Shown piece by piece: positions 28,703 to 40,415 of a DNA stretch of 44,948 bases. Position 1 is the stretch's first letter. Every line of letters starts with the position of its first letter. The DNA is taken from NCBI GenBank assembly GCA_933822405.4, contig CAKOGP040000735.1:1-44948 (forward strand). Reading direction: 5' to 3'. This stretch comes from Cylindrotheca closterium (taxonomy: Eukaryota; Bacillariophyta; Bacillariophyceae; Bacillariales; Bacillariaceae). The position numbers were made by a program, and so were the translations under genes. The notes below the pieces were generated by a model, which saw only the letters and a program-made list of their open reading frames with translations, was not told where the DNA came from and did not search any database.

Positions 28703-29500
28703 AAAACAAATATACGTCAAGAACAGCACTGCCTTATCTACAGAGGAGTGAGTGATTTGTTGACAAACATCAGGCCATGGATATCAAGCTTTGAGTTGAA
28801 GCCGGTTTCACGACTGCTCTTGAAGATCCAATCAAACTCTTTAAACGTATTGACCAATTCATGAAGAAGAGTGCAGATCCTGTGCATGACTTCTTGGATT
28901 TCTGGGAAGCCATCCAAAAGGTCTTTGCCATGAAGCAAGGAACCAACAAAAACTTGATGCATTTCAAGGAACAATTCTTGAGACAGGCTGAAGTCCTGCA
29001 AGATCTATATGGTGTTGCCTGCAACAGGATTCCTATGCAACTGCAATCAAACAAGAACAACTCCTCTGATGCTGGATCTTCAGACAAACTATTGCATGGA
29101 AGTGGATTACTATCCAAATACAATCCGCAAAGCACAAGATATATTGAAGATTCACATGGATGTGCTCAAAAATCCGGGAGTGACCCTCTACCAAGGAAAA
29201 GACCAACCTAATAAAGGTGAAGGTAAAGGGAAACCAAAGGATGGACAAAAGAAGGCAGCATGTTATGTATGTGGGAACAAAGTCTCCAAAATGCCCAGAC
29301 AGACTGCTACCAAAGATCCAACGGAAGAATCAGGATCAATATGTTGATTATGGGAAGAAGCTCAATCTGAATCAGATTGGAGCAACTGTCCTGCTACAAT
29401 TCCAGCTATAGTTCCTGGAGCTTCTGCATACACAAGTGGAGCATCAAGTCTTGCGGGAAGCGTTAACAATAATAATAATAACTGAAACATTAATCGATTA
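28703..29500 (+). pseudogene. Copia family A gag fragment 2 with zinc-knuckle remnant
   Basis: After the leader, gag sequence appears in shifting frames: MKKSADPVHDFLDFWEAIQK, then KQGTNKNLMHFKEQFLRQAE, then YYPNTIRKAQDILKIHMDV, a Lys/Gly-rich stretch, and a knuckle remnant CYVCGNKVSKMP in which the His and last Cys are out of frame. Copia gag proteins have this order. At least three frameshifts and several stops make it dead. Confidence 0.6.
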
Positions 29501-29683
29501 AATGCTAGGTAGCGCATACGATTGCCGGTGGGATGTTCGGCTGTAAAGGTCAAGTCAACAACAAGTTTGAACCATGTGAGGCGTCTGAATAATCAGAAGT
29601 TGCTCTAGTCAGAACCAGCTGGTTCAGACTCTACCCGCAGCGTGGCGGGGTGATGTCGGGGCGTTGCTTCCACGAAACGTTGT
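29501..29683 (-). other. 3' untranslated end of the non-LTR element
   Basis: Between the end of the LINE ORF and the copia A remnant lies a GC-rich hairpin, CCCGC-AGCGTG-GCGGG (29634-29649), next to a perfect 14-bp palindrome gaaccagctggttc (29612-29625). Structured 3' ends recognised by the element's own RT are known in several LINE families; that role here is inference. Confidence 0.5.
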
Positions 29684-31279
29684 TCAAGGGGAATGGTCCG
29701 CAGGGTGGAAGAAGCGATGAAGAATACGGCGTTGAGGCGCCAGAGCGCGGCGGTAGGCCGTGCGTTCCATCCTCACCAGCTTCAGCCACTCCTCACGGTC
29801 TACCAGTGGTTTGTTCAAGACTGTCCGGCGCTTGACCGAAAGCATGCGTTGAACAACCTTAGGTAAGTCAGTGGGACCCATATCAAACTGGTTGTGTATT
29901 CCGTCGTTGACCTGTTGGCTGCGCTCTTGTAACTGTACATTGTCCTCCGAGTGTTGTACCGAGTTCCGATGTTCCCACAACTGGAAGCCCAGCAAAATCA
30001 ACTGATGCGAGAGGCGTGAGGCCCATAAGGTCGGAGAGCGTTGGCTCCCGCGCGACTGCAGATATTCCTCCTGCAATGGGGCCCATTGGCGGGACAATCT
30101 TCCTTCCAACAAGCCTTGGTAACCAATGCGTTGCTGGGAGCGGAAGGCGCTGCTCAGTCCACCTGGTACCATTCGAATGGACGGGAGGGATGGATCGCAA
30201 ACCCCTTTAAGAAGGGAGAGGAGGGCATGTTTGATGGCCGGATCTGTCACTTGAGTGTCCAGCCATAAGTCCAGGGCCACTGTCTGGCGATCCCATTCAG
30301 CGCTGGCGGATGGAGCCCTACATCGAGGTACGTGTAGGTGATCTTTGAACTCGCCACAGCATGGGCATGCAGCAGATGTGTCATATCCCCATCGTACCTT
30401 AAACTTGCCGACACCGCACATACCCACCACGTGCTTTGTGGTCCAGCGTTGGACGCCCGCGGGGAGAGATCGCATGGCCCGGGCCAGACTGGGCCAGTCG
30501 GTTTCCTACTCCGCCTCTGGGGTGACCGTGAGTTTCTCGTGCCACCTCTTGCGGAGGGCGGGAAGCTCAACCAGCTCTTGGATGTAGTCTGGATCCAATC
30601 GAGACTGCTTAACGCCTCCGATGTAGAGAGCGGCCAACTCAGTAAAGAAGCGGGCATTGGGTGCAATCAGTTGGTGAGAAGCCTCCAACTGATGGCGGTA
30701 TGCCACTGCCCAATTATCCACTTCAACATTCCTTTTGGACCACCAAGACAGGGACGAAAAGGACGTAGCACGGTCAAGGTGACCATACACATGACTAGGC
30801 TCCCACAATGCTTTGGAGCGCGCAAGGGCCTCGCGGAGGGAAGAGACCAGGTCAAACTGCGCCTGGTGAGGGGAGACTCGATGATCACCAAAGGTATTGA
30901 GAAGAGCGGAAAACCCATCACACGCTATCCTGACGCGGGGTTTAGATTGGAGCTTAGGCGCCCACTGTTGGAGCAACCAGTCAACAACCATGAGGCCTGC
31001 AAGCAAGCCGATCAGTTCACTCCGATAGGCGCTTTGATCCTGGGGAAGTCCGGGAGTCTGGCACCGGACAATGACGCGGTCCTTCTCCCCTTTTTGTGGG
31101 AGTAGTTGGACGGCTGCCGTTCCCAGGGCTCGCTTGTATGATCCGTCGCTTATCACGCAAAGATGACCAGAAAGTAAGGCCTCCACCAGCCGTCCTTCAT
31201 CACCGACAATCTCAAGTTCCTCGGGGGTCCATCCAAAGTACTCGTCAACCGCTGCTGATGCTGCTTCCCATGCGGTCAA
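29684..31279 (-). pseudogene. Non-LTR retrotransposon C-terminus: RNase H + Cys/His finger
   Basis: Two open stretches (31279-30506 and 30475-29684) are in the same frame and separated by one TAG (30508-30506, after TVTPEAE) and the in-frame codons up to the ATG at 30475. The first has a complete RNase HI set: ISDGSY (Asp45), YRSELIG (Glu88), IACDGFS (Asp121) and VEVDNWA (Asp188). The second has CPCCGEFKDHLHVPRC, a CCHC-type finger as found at the C-terminus of many LINE ORF2 proteins. The RT and endonuclease are absent because the copy is 5' truncated near 31330. Reading through or reverting the single stop would leave one coherent C-terminal module, so this insertion is young. Confidence 0.75.
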
Positions 31280-31329
31280 TAATGACGGTTGAGGAACTGG
31301 TCGCGGAGACTTATGCTCCTATTCAGAGG

Positions 31330-31442
31330 ATCTAATAACCAGAGGGATTTTCCAAATACGCTTTACTTTTGTTCTAAATGATTGATATATTGACGTGATC
31401 GCCGCAATTGGAGGCATTTCGGACAGTCGGAATATCCAAAAT
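31330..31442. other. Short spacer between LINE and copia B LTR
   Basis: No gene or repeat is evident. The bases just before 31443 (caaat) would be one side of a target duplication, but the partner copy is missing because the other end of copia B is truncated. Confidence 0.4.
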
Positions 31443-31952
31443 TGTTGTCAGATAATCAACTCCGTAGCTGTAATGAGAGCCTCAACGCTCTAGCTACCTT
31501 TGGAGTATACTGAGCTCAAATCTATGTTGGCTATGGATTGCCTACAATAGGAACAGGTGCCAGTGATGCTGGACTTCTACCTGCAGATGAACAGTCTCAC
31601 CACTTCCTATTAGATCTTATTCTACTGCTAGTATTCTTGCCAGAAGTCAATCAACAATGATCTCCACAAGCAGGTACAAAAAGTCTCTTCCGGAAGCCAC
31701 CTGCGTCAGCTCTCACCAGCTGTCGCGGCGTATTGAGCACATAGGCACATGTTCTTCACAAACTAGTCACAGATTCGGATATACCTTCAATACTTATCCA
31801 TCTCTGTACATCATCGAACCATACTCCTGTCGGTGTTCGATATCACAAATGTCCGACCTCACTGTCCGACATGTTCGACTGTTCTTTTATCCATTAAGAT
31901 CCCACTTCACCAACACACTCCTGTCATTTTGACAACTCCAGTTGCGATAACA
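31443..31952 (-). mobile_element. 3' LTR of copia element B (510 bp)
   Basis: On the minus strand it reads TGTTATCGC...GACAACA with TG/CA ends. It is directly preceded by a purine tract, aaatgaagaaaggg (31968-31954), as expected of a polypurine tract beside a 3' LTR. It differs from family A. No second copy lies in the window, so the ends are inferred. Confidence 0.65.
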
Positions 31953-32006
31953 AACCCTTTCTTCATTTGATTTGTAACGTGTATACATGACTAACGACGG
32001 TCATAT

Positions 32007-35000
32007 CTAATATTCCTGGTCCCCTTGGATCAATGCTCGAACCTTGCGGAACTTTTCCCCTTGCAGAGGCTTCATCATATAATTTCCCCACATGTCATCA
32101 GTTGGCATGTGTTAGATCGTAAGATTTCCTTTCTCAACCTGGTCAGTGACAAATGAATAACAGATGTTCAATGATCGGCTTCTCTTGCCAGCACTTGATC
32201 TTCCGTTCTTTTCGAGGAGAATACAGCTCATATTGTCTTGATACAAGATATTCTTCTCAATCGGATAACCTTGTTCTTCCATGAACATGCGTGTCCACAA
32301 CTCTTGTGTGATCGCATTATCTACTCCGATTAGTTCCGCATGTGTACTGCTGCGGCTGTTTAGCTTTTGTTTCTTGGACATAGCCTGCATAGCTCCACCA
32401 CCCATGGTCATTACTCCTCCTGTGTGACTCTTGAAATCAGGGTGAACCGCAAAAGATGCATCGACAAACCACTTCATTACCTGAAGGTTGTCAGCGCTCA
32501 GCGTGAGATGCCATTTCTTGGTAGAGTGCATGTATGTCATAAGCCTTACGAGTTTATGCCAATCACTCTGATTTGGGTTTTGAACTTGTGACGCCAAAAT
32601 TGCAACCGTAGGATGCATATCCAGACGCGCACGTTTGGTCAAAAACAAATGTTTCACAACAAACCTGTGAAACTCAGTCTGTTGATCCTTATCCAAAAAA
32701 TTTCCTTTTCCGACCTCCAGCAAATTATTGCCAGCAGGTGTTTCCTGTTTGTCATCTTCTTTAAACTTAACAGAAAAATTGTCGAGCATTCTTTGAACAT
32801 AATCGTCCATTCGAATCTTCAACTTTCCTTTCTTCGAATAATCCAATGTCATTCTCAGATAGGTGTGAACTGGTCCCCGTGTGCAAGTCACTTCCTTTAG
32901 TCCTCCATATCTCTCATTTATCCATGTAAAGAAATCCTCAAGAAACTCTTTGTTCCATGTGGCTTGCTAGCACATCATCAACATGAAACCTGATAGTCAG
33001 TTGCTTTTTGTTGACCATCATATTTGCAATGCACGGATTGTATACATTTTAAACACAGATCGGTACTCTTCCAGTGATGCCCTCAGATTTCGGTACCATA
33101 GCAACAAAGCCTGTAACATCCCATAAATAGCACGGAGGATCACAACATAGATCACTCGACATCCATTTTCGATTGCTACAAAATCCTGATACGCTGGATC
33201 TAGGTCAATCATATAATCAACCAGCAGTCCAGTAATTTTCATTATTACTCGATCTTCTCCTTCTTCCTGCTTGGGCATCAATGTTTGGGTCTCGTTACCT
33301 TTGAATACACACCGCCCTTTGATTGTTACGCCATCATTCTTTTTGACCAGCAGCCCAGTAATTTTCATTATTATTCGATCTTCTCCTTCTTCCTGCTCGG
33401 GCATCAATGTTTGGATAAACGCGTTAGGTATATCCATTGACATGACGTTTCTACCTTCATGGGCATCAATTACACCCGTGCAGATAATAGCTTCATGCGA
33501 AGCTGTGGGACTTGCAGTGTCCTCACGAGACAACCAATCCCGGGTCTCGTTACCTTTGAATACACAGCGTCCTTTGATTGTTACGCCATCATTCTTTTTG
33601 GCCAGTAGCATCATTGCATCTACGGCCTTCTTTCTTTCGGTCGGCTTAGTTTCTCAATACTGATCGGTGTCCAGCAACTGCGCTTGATCAGTTGGTCAAG
33701 TTCTTTCATGGCCGCGTCTTTACCTCGCTCCTTGAATATCTTCAGTCCTTTATTCAGATAGTATTGCTGAATGAACGAGACTCCGTCTTGCCCATTGATA
33801 CCACCGTTGACACCACCATATATCTGTCAAATAACACTAGCGACTACCAACACTTCGTCCGCGTCATATTCGCCTTTGTTTGTGTTCCCGACTTGTTGGA
33901 ATGCCAAATTGTGCATGCGTTCCCGGATGGAATGCGTGTACTTATGGTTCCTTTGCAACTGTGTCAATTCGTTTCTTGATCGCTTGATATAACGAGACTT
34001 GGAGTCTTTTCATTCGTGCCTTTCTTCTCATCGCACGCCTGTTTCTCAAAACGTTTGGCACAGGCGGATTCTTTCTTTGTAGGTATGCCTGCCCAAATCT
34101 TGTTTGGTATCTCTCAGTGGGTCTCATTTTTACCCCTGGATTGTGCCTTGGACGAAGTACCCTTTTTGTTCCAATCTCTACACCGTCGTCACTGTAACTT
34201 CTAACAATTCCTTTGGTGTCGGACTCATTATCATCTGTGTCCGCGAATCTCACCCCTGCGCGAGCGACACTATCTTCCTCTCCTGATTCAACTGTCACAT
34301 CTTCTTGTGTGTTGTCATCATCTTCTTCATCAAAGTTGAACAGAACTTCTTCTTTGTCAGGTCTTGCAAGTTCCACTAGCTCAGCTGCCAGTTTGTCTAG
34401 CATTTGCTTGGCTTTGTCATCTTCTAGTTCAGACTCGTATTCGTCTTTGTAGTCCATGTCCTCATCGCCGATTATCCATCAGCTCGCCATTACGCCTGGA
34501 ATAGGTGCGTAATTCCGTCACTCCTTCCAATCTTGCGTCTGCTTCTATAATCTTGATGACTTGGTCCGTCATCGGAAGAACCTTGATCTTCGCATATCGT
34601 GCCTCGCACTTTGTGTTCAGATCATAGATACGGTGTCCTTCTAGAATATCGTCGGTGGGTCCCATGTAAACACCTTTGATTGTTCGAGCAGCCATATTAT
34701 TCTTGGTGTCATGGCCATATCCATGGACATATGCACCAATCTCAGCGACAAATTCTTTAGAGGCATCAACCATGCGTTGATGCATAATCATATGCAGGCT
34801 GTAGTACTCAGACAACCCACCTTTTGCCGGATAGTAGTGGGATATTTTTGCGACTCTTGTCATCAGTGCCACAGTCAACATCTTTGGAATCGCCTTGAAT
34901 GGCATTCGGTGAAAGTGAACCCAAAACAGTGCTTTCAAATGTTGGTTATTTCGTTCCGCTTTTGGAGCATGCTCGCCTCTGCTGGCGTTGTTCATGTGAA

Positions 35001-36070
35001 CTTCAAGTTCATGTTTAACGGGCTCAAATACCGGAGGAATTCTCCATCGCAATAAATCTTTTCCACCGTGAAATCACGTGCATTATAAAGCCAAAAGCAT
35101 TTATTGATTGTGTCATACAATGCCGTCTTGGATCGTGAGGCCAAGGGTGTGTAGCACTGGTATCTCACACTCCCATCAATGTTCGTGAGTCCAAATGAAT
35201 TGTTAACAAAAACAAGATCAATGTGCAACACAACACTCAGATTGTGCATTAATAACTCCTTTGGTATTTCTATCCAGTCATCCCGCACTCCTTCAGGTGT
35301 GGGACGCTTCATCTTTCCTTTTAGGACCGAAGAACCAGGTCCATATATTTTTTCGGCAATGATTGCATCTTCTTCATTCACATTGCAGTTCCTGAACAGA
35401 CCAGATCTTACTGCAATACGAAACGCTTGCACTCCTGGTGCACCAGCCATATGATACACTAATCGTGCGCGACTAGCCCGCTCAACTTGTTTATCAGTGA
35501 ACCCTTCAATATTCTCCCGTACCATCTGTATGCCACAATAAACGCCACATTTATGGCATTCAGTGTGTGCGACACCAAACGCGTCGCAGTTACAATTTCC
35601 AAATTCTCTGTATTCACAATCAGAGTATTCGGATCCCTCATCACTTTCTGCCCTACCATCGGGTACAAAAGTGTACAATCCGTTTTGATGCACATAGCGC
35701 ATTTGTTGTTCCCCCTTTGTAACGATGAAAGAGTTTTCAATATCAGTGTCCATAATGACACGGAATCCGAACTTCACAAGCTCGGATAAACTATTGAGGT
35801 TACATTGCGCTTCAGTATCAAGCAAGCAAGTGTGTCCTTTGATAATACTTGATTCAACCTGCTGATGCAGATCACGTTGGCCAGTGTTCGTACCGTAGTT
35901 GAACATGTAATCCAGGTCAGACACAGTGCTTGGTTTGGCAAAATCTTTGTTCATTCGTAGGCTGAACGTAGATCCAGATTCAAGATGCACACCACGATCG
36001 ATATCCCAGTGTTTACTTCCATTGGACTTGAAAGGTTTCTTTGTTGGATATATTAGGATTTTCGAAGTAC
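32007..36070 (-). pseudogene. Copia element B gag-end/protease/integrase/RT/RNase H
   Basis: In minus-strand order: a protease-like block HLESGSTFSL near 35965 (Asp replaced by Glu); gag-pre-integrase; integrase with HIDLVFVN and IYCDGEF, then in a new frame GEHAPKAERN (catalytic Glu kept); a linker with acidic stretches (34457-33942); RT with MSMDIPNAF and FHVDDVLASHM near 32975; RNase H with VDASFAVHPDF, THAELIGVDN and YQDNMS (32891-32112). A TAA at 32112 precedes a further in-frame stretch PTDDMWGNYMMKPLQG ending at a TAG at 32009-32007, the normal C-terminus of copia pol. There are at least three frameshifts, several stops, and an internal duplication near 33270-33420. The 5' part and gag are missing. 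Confidence 0.8.
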
Positions 36071-36598
36071 ATATTTGGAGAAAGAAGAAAAAGAGACTAC
36101 GAGTACATGTGAACGATAGAGAAATGATGTCAACTGATACGACTGAAAATGAAGACTGATGCGACTAAAAATATTGCGCGTGGCGAGTCAGAAAAGACAA
36201 TTAATTTCTATGGAGATCATCATATTGATGATGTAAGAAAGCAAGATTCAAACAAGAACCAAAGTTGGATACTAATCAAAGTACCAACTACTGTGGAAGG
36301 TGAACGGATAAACAGATTGAACTTGCAGCATGTCAGGCTGACGTAGAGAGAATTCTGAGAATTTCCACTGAGCTGGTGAAGAAAGAGTCAAAGTCAAAAG
36401 TTGACAGACTGTTCTCACTTTTTATAATATATTGCAAGCAACTAGTGAATTGGTTGATAAAGTAGGATCTCTGATAGATCTATATACTTCTATATACTGT
36501 AAGTTCATATACTTGGAAGGCAACAATACCTGGACAGCTAAATCGCAGTCAATTGAACAGGTAGATTGCATGCGACAGTGGATCGCTTACTTCTAACA
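36071..36598 (+). other. Probable 5' LTR/flank of copia D, no gene
   Basis: There is no supported gene; one 65-codon frame near 36149 has no recognisable feature. The sequence ttcttctaaca-like end at 36591-36598 (ttctaaca) resembles the end of LTR-A and lies about 75 bp before the gag start, so the region may be the 5' LTR of element D. Its left end is not defined. Confidence 0.3.
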
Positions 36599-36672
36599 TA
36601 TATTATAAAAAGGCGCTGAATTAAATTGGGAGTTGATACATTCCTACAACTTAAAAGAATAGGAACTTGCTC

Positions 36673-37800
36673 ATGATGAGTGGACGATTTCAAAGTACTG
36701 GACGTGGTTCCAATGGAAGAAATGCTGGACGAGGAAGATCGCAGCAAGGACGAGGTAATGGTCACTACAATGGAAACAAGAGTGGCAATGGTAGCCAAAA
36801 AGAGAAGAAGTTTCATCCTCTGACTAGAGGAAACATTCCCGAATTTAGCTTTGATGAAATGAAGAAGACATTGGTGATTAAAATGTCAACAATGAAGATG
36901 GATCATATTGATGACATGATCCAGAGTGTACGAACCTTGAGTCTGTATGATATTGAAAGTGTGAAACCAACATTGGTATTGGTGACTAATGACAGCGATC
37001 CTGATAAGGAGATCAAGAATGAAGAAAGAAGGACTAACTATTTGGCTGATCAAAAGATTGGAAGGCCAGGAAGAACGCGTTTGATAACAATAAACGCGAT
37101 GTCTATGGAATGATTATGAAGATGTGCACCGATCATATGGTGGACAAGCTTGAGCGAGAAGCTGACTTTGATAACAAACTGTTCAATGATCCTGTGGAGC
37201 TATTGATGCGGATCAAGAAATTTATGACGACTACTGTTGATGCAGAATGGGAATATTTTGGTCTATGCAAAGACAATGAGCAATCTGATTAATTGCCATC
37301 AAAAGGAGAAGGAAAACATTGCGAGGTTTTGTAAACGATTTGAAGAAAGGGTGAAGGCATTACAAGCTTTGCTTGGTGATGATTTTTTGGAAAAATTTAC
37401 TGAGAAGAGTCAGGAATATGATTTATTGGGAAGCGATGCTGAACGATCCCAATACAAGAAGGAATCATGGGAAAGATTCATGGCCAACGGATTACTGTAT
37501 AATTCCGATAGAGCCAAGTATCAATCAAGAATTGATGAAATGACGGGGCAGTACACGTTGAAACATCTGGATTTCAAACAACGTTGTACATTTCCAACTA
37601 CTTTGGAAAATGCTGCTGATGTTTCGAACCAACACAAGCACGATAATAGGAAGAAGAATTCGAATGGAGGAAATTCGAATGGACAAGTGAAACAAAACAA
37701 GTTAAACAACAATCAAAATGACAGAGCTCAGTTTTCGCAACAATAAACTCGAGCGTGTTTTGTGTGCGGATCAAAAGATCATGTCGCACCTCAATGTGCG
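36673..37800 (+). pseudogene. Copia element D gag
   Basis: It starts at ATG 36673 (MMSGRFQSTGRG) with a Gly/Arg/Asn/Gln-rich N-terminus. A frameshift near 37110 moves to a second frame and another near 37240 to a third. A long helical part (KENIARFCKRFEERVKALQ) and an Asn/Gln-rich tail follow. After a TAA at 37744 the same frame gives a perfect CCHC zinc knuckle, CFVCGSKDHVAPQC (37756-37797, CX2CX4HX4C). This is the RNA-binding structural protein of the element, now broken. Confidence 0.8.
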
Positions 37801-39537
37801 GACAAATTGAAGCTGCGGTAACAGTGGAAAAACCCAGACAAATATATGGATTATTCGGACGCGAATGGTCCTGGTAATCGACAAAATATGCAATGTGATG
37901 ATAATGCAACGCGTGATGATAATGAATTGGGAGATTCAAACACCCAATGGAGCTATGGACGTTCCAACAATGGATCCCATGGAGGACAATTTATTCAACG
38001 AGGACATACTGACAATCATCCAAGACAACAAGGGATGATGTTATTTCAACACAACAATAATGGTATCCACTTGGACAGTGGATCTACTTTTCATTTGCAA
38101 ACCAATGAAGATGACTTTAAAGAAGGAAGTCTACAAGGAAATCATGGAGGATTCCATAATGCCTCTATTGTCAAGGGAAGAGAACTTTATTGAGAAGGAA
38201 TTGATAAGGTATTTGATTCTGTTTGTAAGCTTGATACACGAGCTAGTGACAACATCAACAGCTTGTCGAATATGGTACAAGATCGATTTGATGTATTCAT
38301 GGACACAAAGAGAGAGAACAGCTTCTTTGTGACCAGAAACGGGACTACATGGCGATTTGGACATTGCAATGCTTTATATACTCTGGTGGACGAACCTGCT
38401 GTGGCAACAGCAATGTTCCATAATCATGCACGTGGAATTGACAATGCTGGAGTAGACCCACGTTTTGATATTGAAATTGAAAGATACAAAGGAATGGCAT
38501 TCATCCTACAGCGTGATAGGATTAATATGGGAGAACAGATGAATGAATATTAGGATTTATGGAAATGAACAAAATTTGCTCAATGGTGTTATGAACTGGC
38601 TAAATACCGAAGATGGGATTTCGATGACTTAGATATCTTTGGTAGATTACCGGATACATTTGCTGAAGATGCAAAACGACAAGGTATTCTAAAAGCTTTT
38701 CACGAATGGATGGATGGAAGAGGATTTATATTTGATGAAGTTCCTGCTGACATGGAACTAGATCAAATTCACATAGTACCTAATAATTTAAATGATGATA
38801 TGGAAGGGTACTGTGCTCGCTCTACAGAGTGTGGAGAAGAACAAAGAGGGTTTCACAAACAAACAAGTGAAACGAGCAAATGTTGCACAAAGTGGCTATC
38901 ATATGATGGGAGCACCTGGGGCAGAACTATTCAAGTTGGCGATTCGGGGAATTTTTTTTCAAAAATTGTCCAATTACGGAGGAAGATGTTAATATCTCTG
39001 AAAAGATAATGGACCGAGCGTTTCAACAATTAAGGGCAAACAAAAGCGACCAACATCAAAGGCGGTGGTTGATGATTGGATCGAAATGCCCAAGGAACTA
39101 CTGAGACACAATTTGAACCTGGATTTATGCATCGACATTATGTTTATCAACAATGTCGCGTTTTTTGTCAGCATTGACAAAGCGATCAAATTCCGATTCA
39201 GTACTGAACTGAAAGATCGGACGAAAGATGCTATTTACAAGTCGATTGACGAAATTTTACGCATTTATAATCATGCGGAATTTCGAATCAAAACTATTTA
39301 TTGCGACAACGAATTCAAACCGGTATTTGATGACGTGAAAGATAATATGGATGTGACCATGAATTATGCCGCGCCGGGCGAACACGAACCAACTATTGAG
39401 CGCAGCAATCAAACATTGAAAGGATTATTCCGAGCACACTATCATCGAATGGTGTTCAAGGCAATTCCCAAGGTTTTGACTATTGCTTTACTCAAGCATG
39501 TGACAAAGGTTATTAACTTTTATCCTAATCTACGGCT
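37801..39537 (+). pseudogene. Copia element D protease and integrase, truncated
   Basis: The protease active-site block HLDSGSTFHL is near 38068-38097. Frames for the gag-pre-integrase domain follow with many stops. The integrase at 39065-39562 retains all three catalytic positions: CIDIMFIN (Asp), IYCDNEF (Asp) and PTIERSNQ (Glu). Element sequence ends within VINFYPN (about 39530) and runs into unrelated DNA. RT and RNase H are missing. Confidence 0.8.
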
Positions 39538-39649
39538 TCTTGTGCCGTTTTGTCAAGTCTAGCATGCGATGAGTTTGAATTGCATGTTGCGTCAAGAACC
39601 ACCTCTTGCATGAACTGTGGATGTAAGGGCACATTTGTGACTACACTTT
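39538..39649. other. Spacer after the truncated copia D
   Basis: No gene seen. The integrase similarity stops abruptly. The following cttcttgtgccg... sequence is not recognised and leads into the minisatellite. Confidence 0.4.
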
Positions 39650-39814
39650 GATATGAAATGATATGATAATGATATGATAATGATATGATAATGATATGAT
39701 AATGATATGATCATGATATGATCATGATATGATCATGATATGATCATGATATGATCATGATATGATCATGATATGATCATGATATGATCATGATATGATC
39801 ATGATATGATCATG
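39650..39814. repeat. 11-bp minisatellite, about 15 copies
   Basis: The unit atgatatgatA is repeated about 5 times, then atgatatgatC about 10 times. The single-base switch happens once and is then fixed. The C-type repeats create atgatcat palindromes at every junction. The array sits between two broken copia elements. Confidence 0.95.
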
Positions 39815-40415
39815 CGACAAGCTTTGAAGAGTGAAACGGCCCAAAGAACAGGCCCAAGGTATTGAGACTCTAGAAGCTCCTTCGGTTGAGTACAGAACTA
39901 GACCTTAGTCATCAGGTCCATGTAAGCACTCTCAAGTGCCTTTCTACAGACATCTATAATTCTCTCTTTAGCTCTGCTGTAAAGGTTGGGTTAGAATTCA
40001 CACGATATTAATATTATCAAGGCACAGCATGATTTCCCTTCATTGTTCCAAAAAAGACATATCGGTTTTGGTGGCATGTGCACTTATCAAAGGTTGTCGT
40101 AGACACGTGCACATCAACTTCAAACTGAAAATATCCATTTTAATTATCTTTGGTGGATAATCTAACATAGACAAAAGTTTGAGAATGAATCACTGGACTC
40201 CTTTCATCATACTGACGATGGTTAACGACCGTCACATCAGCATTGCTCCGCAACACCAAGTCTGATCAATTTATCTAACTTGTGTGTGAGTATATATCAA
40301 TTCAATAATGTCAAATCAAGTTGTTGGCAAAGAGTAGTAGATCTGATTGTGTTAGCTGTCAAATTTACGCTCTACCACACCTGGCCTTTAGTGCTCTTCC
40401 TCTTCCCTTCCGCCA
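39815..40415. other. Unassigned region between minisatellite and copia C
   Basis: No supported gene. It contains the inverted dispersed repeat at 39923-39993 and, near 40212-40230, a motif close to gacggtcgttaaccat on the minus strand. Copia B has a similar motif just after its pol stop (near 32000). This suggests that remnants of the copia C 3' end are present. Confidence 0.4.
39923..39993 (-). repeat. Dispersed repeat, copy 2 (inverted)
   Basis: Its reverse complement matches 2042-2097, with 12 extra bases in the middle. The two copies are nearly 38 kb apart and in opposite orientation. Identity is unknown. Confidence 0.5.

Noticed and set aside
30338..31105. 255-codon plus-strand frame
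   Set aside because: It is antisense to the LINE RNase H ORF, which has clear catalytic motifs. The plus frame has none.
34016..34452. Ser-rich plus-strand frames near 34.2-34.4 kb
   Set aside because: They are antisense to the acidic linker of copia B pol; Asp/Glu codons read as Ser on the other strand.
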